DNA of 7,941 nucleotides from CAYPHA01 sp964410215 (GTDB lineage Bacteria; Calditrichota; Calditrichia; Calditrichales; CAYPHA01). Where the stretch lies: positions 1 to 7,941 of the forward strand of contig CAYPHA010000127.1 of the NCBI GenBank assembly GCA_964410215.1. Reading direction: 5' to 3'. Positions 1 to 6,742 of this stretch are shown here, piece by piece; the first letter of the stretch is position 1, and each line of letters opens with the position of its first letter. The notes beneath the pieces were generated by a model. It ran no database searches. It worked only from the letters and a program-made list of their open reading frames with translations, and was not told the DNA's origin. The translations under genes were made by a program, and so were the position numbers.

Positions 1-199
1 TCTTTTTGCAGAGTTTTCAAAGCAGGGTGCAAAAAAATGCGCCGGCCTCCCTGTTAGACAATATGACATCGACGATTTAAATACCAATCTTGCCTCCTTT
101 GAATTAATCGCCAGCGAAGCGTATATTTACACAAATCCAGCCGGCGATGAACGCCCTTACATTTACGCATTATATCAAAAACGGGATGTATGTATGTAA
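1..199 (+). CDS. C-terminal end of an unrecognised protein (5' end outside window)
   Basis: Reading from base 2, one frame stays open for 65 codons and stops with TAA at 197-199. The peptide is protein-like, with an acidic stretch (QYDIDDLNTN) followed by FELIASEAYIYTNPAG and ERPYIYALYQK, then a short tail ending in VCM. I do not recognise the family, and too little is visible to assign a function. The gene lies 75 bases upstream of the Gfo/Idh/MocA oxidoreductase on the same strand with no hairpin seen between them, so the two could be co-transcribed. The open frame and residue make-up suggest a real gene end, but a chance open frame of this length is possible. Confidence 0.55.
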   Translation, partial: LFAEFSKQGAKKCAGLPVRQYDIDDLNTNLASFELIASEAYIYTNPAGDERPYIYALYQKRDVCM

Positions 200-258
200 C
201 GTATTGTCCCCCGTTCAGCGCTGTGTTGATTTTGTAGATCCGTTTTCCCACACTTATC

Positions 259-264
259 AGGAGA
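259..264 (+). promoter_or_regulatory. Ribosome binding site of the Gfo/Idh/MocA gene
   Basis: AGGAGA lies 10 bases before the ATG at 275. It supports that start, which also places a complete twin-arginine signal at the N-terminus. Confidence 0.7.
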
Positions 265-274
265 ATGTAAAACA

Positions 275-1609
275 ATGTCTGAAAAATTAACAAGACGGCG
301 GTTCATGGCATCCGGGCTGGCCGCAGCAACAGGTATGGCCATGGCCGGTCCGGCCATTTTAAAAGCATCACCGGGTGAAAAGCTCAACATCGCCGCGGTC
401 GGCATCGGCGGCATGGGTAATTATAACCTCCAGAACATGAAAACCGAGAACATTGTCGCCCTCTGTGACGTTGACGACCAATACGCCGCAAAAACATTTG
501 AACAGTTTCCACAGGCAAAAACGTACCGTGATTTTCGGATTATGCTGGAGAAACAAAAAGATATCGATGCCGTGCTGATCGCCACCCCGGATCACACCCA
601 TGCACCGATAGCGACCGCCGCCATGCGTGCCGGGAAGCATGTGTTCTGTCAGAAACCCCTCACACATACGGCAGCCGAAGCCCGGAAGCTTGCTGAAATT
701 GCTGCAAAAAGCGGTGTCGTAACCCAGATGGGTAACCAGGGACATTCCACGGGCGATATGCGGCGGCTGGTCGAGATGATACGGGACGGCGCCATTGGTA
801 CGGTGCGTGAAGTGGACGCCTGGTGCACGCTGAGCTACTACCCCTGGGGTCACGAATGGTGGAGTTCGACGCTTGGACGGAAGCCCGAAAAGGGGATGCC
901 CGTTCCCGAGACACTGGACTGGGACTTATGGCTGGGGCCGGCTGCAGAGCGACCGTATCATTCGTGTTATCATCCGGCGAAATGGCGTGCCTGGTGGGAT
1001 TTTGGTTCGGGTATGATGGGTGACCGAGGCGTTCATACGCTCGATGCCCCCTTCTGGGCACTTAAACTGGGTCATCCGGAAAGCATTCATGCCAGTGTGA
1101 CCGATTTTAATGCGGACACCCATCCGCTGGCTGCTGTCGTTACTTTTCAGTTTCCGGCACGGGATGAAATGCCGCCTGTCAAACTGGTCTGGTATGAAGG
1201 CCTCCAGCCGCCCCGGCCGGATGACCTGGAAGACGGCCGCGAACTGCCCAATGAAGGGGGTGTTATTTTTAAAGGCGAAAAAGGGACGCTTATCGCCGGA
1301 ATCTATGCAGAATCGCCCCAGCTCATTCCCTATCAGCGCATGAAGGAATACACCATGCCGCCCGAATCGATCCCGCGCATTAGCGTTTCGCATGAGCAGA
1401 ACTGGATCGAATCGATCCGTAAAGGGCAACCAGCCACATCGGATTTCGGTTATTCTTCGCGGCTCACCGAACTGACCATTCTCGGGAATATCGCTAAACG
1501 CATGCAGACCCAGTTACTGTGGGACGGTGAGGCAATGAAATTCACGAATAACGAAGAAGCGAACCGCTACCTGACGAAGCCCTACCGCCAGGGCTGGGAC
1601 TGGGAGTAA
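275..1609 (+). CDS. Tat-exported Gfo/Idh/MocA family NAD(P)-binding oxidoreductase
   Basis: 444 residues, complete. The N-terminus has a twin-arginine motif (TRRRFMAS, residues 6-13) followed by an Ala/Gly/Met-rich hydrophobic stretch to about residue 28, so export of the folded protein by the Tat pathway is expected. The Rossmann domain follows, with the dinucleotide-binding loop AVGIGGMGN at 41-49, an acidic residue after strand 2 (LCDVDD, 63-68) and ATPDHTHA at 103-110. The family's usual EKP signature reads CQKPLTH (125-131): Lys127 is kept but the preceding Glu is Gln. The C-terminal substrate domain has WWDFGSG (240-246) and GDRGVHTLD (249-257), where His254 matches the conserved catalytic-region histidine. 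Tat export suggests the cofactor is bound in the cytoplasm before transport, as known for glucose-fructose oxidoreductase and GH109 glycosidases. The substrate is unknown; sugar oxidation, epimerisation or NAD-dependent glycoside cleavage all fit the superfamily. The region is richer in G+C than the convergent block. Confidence 0.93.
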   Translation: MSEKLTRRRFMASGLAAATGMAMAGPAILKASPGEKLNIAAVGIGGMGNYNLQNMKTENIVALCDVDDQYAAKTFEQFPQAKTYRDFRIMLEKQKDIDAVLIATPDHTHAPIATAAMRAGKHVFCQKPLTHTAAEARKLAEIAAKSGVVTQMGNQGHSTGDMRRLVEMIRDGAIGTVREVDAWCTLSYYPWGHEWWSSTLGRKPEKGMPVPETLDWDLWLGPAAERPYHSCYHPAKWRAWWDFGSGMMGDRGVHTLDAPFWALKLGHPESIHASVTDFNADTHPLAAVVTFQFPARDEMPPVKLVWYEGLQPPRPDDLEDGRELPNEGGVIFKGEKGTLIAGIYAESPQLIPYQRMKEYTMPPESIPRISVSHEQNWIESIRKGQPATSDFGYSSRLTELTILGNIAKRMQTQLLWDGEAMKFTNNEEANRYLTKPYRQGWDWE

Positions 1610-1636
1610 AAACATTGCCAATGATTTATAACGAAA

Positions 1637-1661
1637 AAAGCCGGTCTTAGAGACCGGCTTT
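1637..1661. terminator. Hairpin terminator, probably serving both converging units
   Basis: A perfect 11-bp stem (AAAGCCGGTCT at 1637-1647, complement at 1651-1661) closes a 3-base loop. Read on the minus strand, the stem runs into six T in a row (plus-strand A at 1634-1639, three of them in the stem), which fits a Rho-independent terminator for the 1702-5109 gene. Read on the plus strand, the stem ends in TTT and is followed by AATG, a weaker T-tract, 27 bases after the oxidoreductase stop codon. The rest of the 92-base gap between the two stop codons shows nothing else. Confidence 0.85.
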
Positions 1662-1701
1662 AATGTTTATACAGAAATGAAAGGACGAAATCTGAAAGAT
1701 G

Positions 1702-4700
1702 TCATCTGTTCATTATTTGAACGGGATATAATATTTCAGGTGGGATGCATGTTTTTTTAATTCCCGGTGTCGAGTAAAATACCTGCAGTATCTGTCCTTC
1801 AAAATCCTCAAAATATTCTAATTCGAACCGGTGAAATCCGGATTTAAGATACAGGCTGCCGCTTTTTTCAAGAGCGGAGTGTGACCCGTCATTATTCACA
1901 ACTTCTATTCCGTCGATAAATAACTTACTGCCATCATCGGAATAGGTGTAAAAAGTGTATTCATCCTCATGAGGTAATTTTATATATCCGCTGTACCGGA
2001 TTGCAAAATGATCTTCGCGGGTATGAATGGACTCCAGGGAAAAATCGTAAACGCTGCCACTCTTAACCGGAGTGATTTTTGTAAAATCAGGAAGTTGAAT
2101 CCAATTCCCCTCGTAATAGCTGTAATTCAAACCATTTGCTTCTTTATCCAGGATCGTATAATGAGACGTTACTACATCACTTTGGACCATTTCCGTTTTG
2201 AATGCCCGGGCCCTGATTGTAGCTGATGATTTCAAAACGACGGGACTTCCATAAACAGGGGACGTTTCATTTGGAATGCTCCCATCGCATGTGTAACGGA
2301 TTTCGGCTCCGGGAGTGGACGATTTTATTTCAACAACTGTTTTTTTATCGAAGTATGTTCCTCCCGTCGGTGACATTTCCGGTCGTTTTACATGTTTCAT
2401 TGCCTTTAACTTGATAACAAGGGGTAACATATCCGCATGATTATCGGGCATTACCTGATCTAACTTTATTATTGTTCTCTTATCTTCCGATTTCCAGTTA
2501 AGGGGCGTATCATTTCCAAGTAACAGGACCTTTGAATTGTCATAAGGGTGTACTTTATTTAAAACGACTTCTTTATTAAACACATTTGAGACAAAGGCAT
2601 ATACATAATTCGTATCTTTGGTTGATTGGGCATATTTAATATTATAGCCATCCTGCTGATGCACGTAAGCTTCGGCCTGATATATAGCTTCACCATTAAC
2701 ATCCAGCCATTGGTTGGCATATTGGAACCAGTTATGTAACCGATCCGGGGGCAGATAATTGAGAACACTAGAAATATCTTTGTTAACAAACGCTTCTCCG
2801 GAAGTAACAGAATTTACGAGATAATCCATATACCAGGCATTTGCGCGATAGTTTAAATGCCGCCTCAGGAACCCGGCCGTTCCAATTGCATGAATTTCAT
2901 GGAGACCTTTAAAAAACTCAATCGTTGTACGTTCCGGTATATTCAGATCGGCATATAATTTTCTGACTTTTGCATATTCATAAGCCACATGCGCATCGTC
3001 AGAGACATCATCGTAATGGCCTCGTTCAACCATAAAAGGCCTGGGTGCAATCAAGCCGGCTATTTCAGCATAATTGAAATGCATACCCATTCCGAATTCG
3101 AACATTTCATATTCTCCGGTACCGACATAACTGTAGTTCGAACGGGTTGTCGAATTTTTCCATATCCATTCATTAAAATCCGCTGAACAAATCGAAAGTG
3201 CATATTTTTGAACAATGGAAGTGACCCGCATGGCTGTCTTTCCTCCATAGGATATTCCATAAAATCCTATTCTGGTGGAATCAACATACGGCAGGGTCGA
3301 AAGCCAATTAACGGTTTGTTCATGCTGCGGAATGATGACCGAATAGAGTGTTTTCTTCAATGGATTCAGCTTTCTTTGAAGCGAGCGGAATGCATCACCA
3401 AAGATATAGGGATTTTGCGGCGAATATGTAATAAAGCCCTGCTCGGTAAGTTGGATGGCAAACTGCTTCGCATAGTTCTGAAAATCAGGATTTGAGGCAT
3501 CATCCGGGCGTCCTTCCAGACCATGCTGACAGACAACAACAGGGCGTTGTTCACCGGCGTTCAGGTTCTTAGGTACTAAAAGAACGCCATAAGCAAATAC
3601 ATCCGGAAAGACATCCATAACGACCTCAAAACCTTCGAAATGCGGCTCATCGTAAATTTTTCGTGTCCGAACCTCGGGTGGAAGCCGTTTTTGACTGAAT
3701 TTTCCAATAATTTCATTGTAATAATAATCTCTATACCATTCCGTGCTTTCCTTCCATTCTTCTACAGAACCGTCATCCGCTTTGCTCCAGAAGTCATCCC
3801 TGATCGACTCGCTTCGGGCAAGCAGATCCTGCGTATGATTATTGATCTCATTAAACTGTCTTTCCAGTCGTTTTTCCGGATCAAAGTTTTTATAAAGATT
3901 GACAGGTTTATCGTAGTTTTTCGTGATTTGAGCGTGAGGAGACAACGCTGACAAAAATTCTGTCACCATTCCAATGGTTCCGAAAGGTCCCCGGCCATCT
4001 TCGCCGCTTACAACCAACTGAAAATTGACCTTTTCTTCCAAGCCGCCGGTCAGTTGCTTCGCCCTGTTTAATTCGTGTTTAACATCCTCAACAGCGGGAG
4101 TTAAAATTTCACCGGGAGTTTTGATCACGGGAGGGTGTGGTGTATCACACGCTTCGACAATCAGTGTATTAGGGGCTATAAGACTGGCTATTTCAGCATC
4201 TCCGAATTCATCCAGTAATCCGAACACATTTCTGTAAATCGGTTCTTTCCAGATTTCATTTCGTGACCCGAAATAGCCACTGCAGCCTACAGCCATTATA
4301 CGCGGATCCAACGCACCCGAATATAGAGCAATTAAACCGCCTTCACCGTATCCGATAACGCCAACCGGTATATCTTTGTATTCATTACCAGTCAGACACC
4401 AATCCACGACAGACAGCACTTTCTGAACTTCGTATCCAATTATATGTCTTCCCAATTCATAAGCGGAGCGGTATAGGAACTCACGATGTGTTAATCCGGT
4501 TATGTTATCAACGATAACAGAATAATCCGTATCTCTGTTCATTAAAACCGGAATGATTACCAGACAGCCACTCTCGGCCAGAATTCTTGCAAACTGCGAT
4601 TCAACGGGAACGCCCGGCTCAATACCCGCAAGCATTTCAGGTAATTGGTTCGCATCGGGTATCGCAACAACATGTGCGACCGGTTCGGTGTCTTTGGGAA

Positions 4701-5109
4701 CGAGCATCAGGCCTTCACCATGTACATTACCGAAAGCATCCCACCTAACCCGGAAAATCTGAAAAGTTTTTGATTCACCGACCAATGCAGGCTGCGCTGA
4801 TGTCCCGATGAATTCCATAACATTATCAGGCACAACAGGATCAACAGCACCGATACATTTTGCAAGATCTTCCCTGTTTTTATTCACTGATTCCACATAG
4901 TTTTCGGTCGATGAGAAATCTCTCTGCCAATACCGGTTTCTGTTTTTGATCGATTCTTCCGTTTTTTTATCCAGGAATGTATGAATCCCCTCAACCATCT
5001 GTTTTGCCAGGTCGCCTTCCATTGTCAGCAGCTTTGTTCCGGCCACTTTTTGCCCTGAAACAATACAGAAAGATGACAGCATTAAGAACGTTAAAATAAC
5101 AAACTTCAT
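1702..5109 (-). CDS. Secreted two-domain alpha/beta-hydrolase (acetylxylan-esterase-like) with GH29-type, CHB_HEX-like and PA14 C-terminal modules
   Basis: 1135 residues, complete. Signal peptide at 1-19 (MKFVILTFLMLSSFCIVSG); no clear lipobox. A first alpha/beta-hydrolase domain (about 100-400) has GYGEGG at 253-258, where the nucleophile serine of GxSxG is Gly255, so it is probably inactive. A second domain (about 480-760) has an intact elbow GISYG (618-622, Ser620), PRPFMVERGHYDD (689-701, likely acid Asp700 or Asp701) and GLHEIH (735-740, likely catalytic His737). This arrangement resembles the CE7/dienelactone-hydrolase-like esterases common in Planctomycetes and related groups. Residues about 795-900 (QWLDVNGEAIY, then KVLLLGNDTPLNWK) match the C-terminal segment of GH29 fucosidases. 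Next come a chitobiase/hexosaminidase C-terminal-like module (about 905-987, IRYTCDGSIP) and PA14 (about 990-1130, YSDDGSKLFIDG and NNDGSH). It is the last gene of a probable fucosidase operon. De-esterification of a fucosylated glycan is inferred; a peptidase-like role is less likely. Confidence 0.88.
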   Translation of the reverse strand: MKFVILTFLMLSSFCIVSGQKVAGTKLLTMEGDLAKQMVEGIHTFLDKKTEESIKNRNRYWQRDFSSTENYVESVNKNREDLAKCIGAVDPVVPDNVMEFIGTSAQPALVGESKTFQIFRVRWDAFGNVHGEGLMLVPKDTEPVAHVVAIPDANQLPEMLAGIEPGVPVESQFARILAESGCLVIIPVLMNRDTDYSVIVDNITGLTHREFLYRSAYELGRHIIGYEVQKVLSVVDWCLTGNEYKDIPVGVIGYGEGGLIALYSGALDPRIMAVGCSGYFGSRNEIWKEPIYRNVFGLLDEFGDAEIASLIAPNTLIVEACDTPHPPVIKTPGEILTPAVEDVKHELNRAKQLTGGLEEKVNFQLVVSGEDGRGPFGTIGMVTEFLSALSPHAQITKNYDKPVNLYKNFDPEKRLERQFNEINNHTQDLLARSESIRDDFWSKADDGSVEEWKESTEWYRDYYYNEIIGKFSQKRLPPEVRTRKIYDEPHFEGFEVVMDVFPDVFAYGVLLVPKNLNAGEQRPVVVCQHGLEGRPDDASNPDFQNYAKQFAIQLTEQGFITYSPQNPYIFGDAFRSLQRKLNPLKKTLYSVIIPQHEQTVNWLSTLPYVDSTRIGFYGISYGGKTAMRVTSIVQKYALSICSADFNEWIWKNSTTRSNYSYVGTGEYEMFEFGMGMHFNYAEIAGLIAPRPFMVERGHYDDVSDDAHVAYEYAKVRKLYADLNIPERTTIEFFKGLHEIHAIGTAGFLRRHLNYRANAWYMDYLVNSVTSGEAFVNKDISSVLNYLPPDRLHNWFQYANQWLDVNGEAIYQAEAYVHQQDGYNIKYAQSTKDTNYVYAFVSNVFNKEVVLNKVHPYDNSKVLLLGNDTPLNWKSEDKRTIIKLDQVMPDNHADMLPLVIKLKAMKHVKRPEMSPTGGTYFDKKTVVEIKSSTPGAEIRYTCDGSIPNETSPVYGSPVVLKSSATIRARAFKTEMVQSDVVTSHYTILDKEANGLNYSYYEGNWIQLPDFTKITPVKSGSVYDFSLESIHTREDHFAIRYSGYIKLPHEDEYTFYTYSDDGSKLFIDGIEVVNNDGSHSALEKSGSLYLKSGFHRFELEYFEDFEGQILQVFYSTPGIKKTCIPPEILYPVQIMNR

Positions 5110-5215
5110 TGGACCTCCATACGTCGTTCCCTGTTTCTTATAAATGCTATAGATAACTTCATATAAAAAATGGAAGGGAAAGCAGGTTTATCTGTACAGA
5201 TGCAACGTCTGTAAA
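5110..5215 (-). other. 106-base gap between fucosidase and esterase genes
   Basis: Apart from the esterase ribosome binding site, the gap holds only an imperfect 7-bp inverted repeat around 5198-5214 (ACAGATG, then CGTCTGT) without a following T-run on the minus strand, so I do not call a terminator. An AT-rich stretch at 5140-5170 could hold a promoter, but no convincing -35/-10 pair or Bacteroidota-type TAnnTTTG box is seen. Read-through from the fucosidase is the simplest expectation. Confidence 0.4.
5113..5118 (-). promoter_or_regulatory. Ribosome binding site of the esterase gene
   Basis: On the minus strand GGAGGT lies 3 bases before the ATG at 5109-5107. The spacing is short, but the purine run is strong and the start gives a complete signal peptide. 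Confidence 0.6.
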
Positions 5216-6724
5216 CTATTGTTCGATTTTGAAAACATAGGCCTGCCTGCACGGTCTGTTACCTTCACTCCTTAGCTGTTCCGGTATACTAACAGTCAAT
5301 CCATTATCTTTTTCATAGCGCCATTTTAGTGGTTTATCAAATCCTAACATGAAGAGGTCAGTCCCTTCTTTCGGGACAATCATCGCAGACCTGAATGCGT
5401 CACCAGGCCATGTCATGGCTATGGCATAGAGATATTTGTTTTGTTTGTCACGTGTAAAACGTATCTGTTCTCCTTCGTGCCACTGTTTCCAGGGGCGCGT
5501 ACCATAAATGGCTTCCCCGTTTACCCGTAACCAATCGCCAACATATTCAAGGCGTTTTATGATTTCAGGATGCCATGCGCCATTGGGCATGGGGCCGAAA
5601 CCAACCTGGAAATTACCACCCTTCGCAACAATATCAATTAATGTAGATAGTATCCATGATGCCGGTTTATACGTATCATCAGGCAGATAGGAAAAGGCCT
5701 GGCCACACGGATAAATGACCTGCCATGGTTTATCCAGTTCAGCATCATACGGATTATCGGGAATATCCCTTTCGGGTGTCCCATAATCACCGTACATATC
5801 AATTCCACGATGCCGGATTAAAACAGCGGGCTGTAATTTTCGTATCATTTTTGCCAGGTCATAGGCATCTTGCTGCGCTTCGGGTGGCCAGGCTATGTCG
5901 AGACTTAATAAATCAATTTTCCCATACCACGTTAACAGTTCTGTGATTTGATCTCTTTCTTTCCGGATAAATTCATTCCATTGTCCCGGATCAGATTCTT
6001 TCGTAAATCCCAGATGGTTCCAGACCTCACTCTTCTTATCCCAGGGCTGGTAGGTTTCTTCACTTACCCAGTTAGTGGAAAGCGGATAATGCATATTCAA
6101 AGGATCCCATGCAAACGCCGGATCATGCCAATCGATATGAGAGTAATAGAGACCGATTCCAATACCCTTTTTCCGGGCCGCCTCAACAAGTGCCCTTACG
6201 ATATCGTTTTTATACGGTGTCTCTTCAATGCTGTAATGATTTTCCGTTCCGATATATTTTCCATATCCGTTCACCATTTTAAGACCCTTCTGTGTCGTTT
6301 CTGTTGGCCACATGCAGAATCCATCATGATGTTTTGTGGTGAAGGTAAAGTATTTCATTCCGGCCCGCTCTATCAGCGCCATCCATTGATCCGCATTGAA
6401 ATCCGTAGGATTAAAAAACTGATAAAGCACACTGTAGAATTTCCTGAATTCATCCGATGGAAACTTACCGGTAGCCCTGTGGGAAAGACACCATGATTCA
6501 TGGCCCCCCACCATGGTATATAAGCCCCAATGGATGCGTAAACCGAATTTCATATCCTGCCATCGTTCCAGTGCTGATCCGGGAGCATGCTGGTAATCCG
6601 CATCGACACCAATGTATCCCGGAAATTCAGCTGGTTTATCATCCTGTGCATTGATCGGTAAGGTCATGCCGGCCAGTATAACGAACAGAAATATCTGTGA
6701 CAGAACTACATTATACGTTTTCAA
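5216..6724 (-). CDS. Secreted GH29 alpha-L-fucosidase
   Basis: 502 residues, complete, starting at TTG; the start is backed by GGAGAA 6 bases upstream and by the signal peptide it exposes (hydrophobic core about 7-22, likely cleavage after PINA at 26). Retaining GH29 enzymes release terminal alpha-L-fucose. The (beta/alpha)8 barrel shows MKFGLRIHWGLY (58-69), TTKHHDGFCMWPT (129-141) and GLYYSHIDWH (191-200). The candidate nucleophile is Asp276 in LLSLDIAWP; the candidate acid/base is Glu318 in GDYGTPERD. The barrel ends with AKGGNFQVGFGP (367-378), where most GH29 proteins read GGNLLLN-GP. The C-terminal beta-sandwich follows (about 395-502) and the protein ends there, without the extra modules of both neighbours. 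It starts 17 bases after the upstream fucosidase gene and lies 106 bases before the esterase gene, so co-transcription is likely. The substrate could also be a related sugar, since the active-site loops are divergent. Confidence 0.93.
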   Translation of the reverse strand: MKTYNVVLSQIFLFVILAGMTLPINAQDDKPAEFPGYIGVDADYQHAPGSALERWQDMKFGLRIHWGLYTMVGGHESWCLSHRATGKFPSDEFRKFYSVLYQFFNPTDFNADQWMALIERAGMKYFTFTTKHHDGFCMWPTETTQKGLKMVNGYGKYIGTENHYSIEETPYKNDIVRALVEAARKKGIGIGLYYSHIDWHDPAFAWDPLNMHYPLSTNWVSEETYQPWDKKSEVWNHLGFTKESDPGQWNEFIRKERDQITELLTWYGKIDLLSLDIAWPPEAQQDAYDLAKMIRKLQPAVLIRHRGIDMYGDYGTPERDIPDNPYDAELDKPWQVIYPCGQAFSYLPDDTYKPASWILSTLIDIVAKGGNFQVGFGPMPNGAWHPEIIKRLEYVGDWLRVNGEAIYGTRPWKQWHEGEQIRFTRDKQNKYLYAIAMTWPGDAFRSAMIVPKEGTDLFMLGFDKPLKWRYEKDNGLTVSIPEQLRSEGNRPCRQAYVFKIEQ

Positions 6725-6730
6725 AACAAA

Positions 6731-6736
6731 TTCTCC
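6731..6736 (-). promoter_or_regulatory. Ribosome binding site that decides the TTG start of the fucosidase
   Basis: On the minus strand GGAGAA precedes TTG (6724-6722) by 6 bases. There is no in-frame ATG before the hydrophobic core of the signal peptide; the first downstream Met (residue 20) would remove most of it. TTG is therefore the preferred start. Confidence 0.7.
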
Positions 6737-6742
6737 ATCGAA

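Noticed and set aside
54..414. Two 79-codon minus-strand frames (54-293 and 175-414)
   Set aside because: They overlap the gene end and the N-terminus of the oxidoreductase and show no domain or convincing start signal.
368..1429. Open frames on the minus strand (368-853, 660-1061, 926-1429) and plus-strand frames 823-1023 and 1110-1343
   Set aside because: All overlap the well-supported Gfo/Idh/MocA gene, lack family motifs and have the unusual residue mix expected of shadow frames in G+C-rich coding sequence.
2008..4762. Plus-strand frames of 60-103 codons and short minus-strand frames within the esterase gene
   Set aside because: The esterase frame is continuous with recognisable domains throughout; the others have no motifs and are antisense or out-of-frame shadows.
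5198..5214. Inverted repeat after the fucosidase stop as a terminator
   Set aside because: The stem is only 7 bp with one imperfect pair, and no T-run follows on the minus strand.
5948..6496. 182-codon plus-strand frame opposite the fucosidase
   Set aside because: It lies entirely antisense to conserved GH29 catalytic motifs and shows no recognisable domain; its length is explained by the frame of the real gene.
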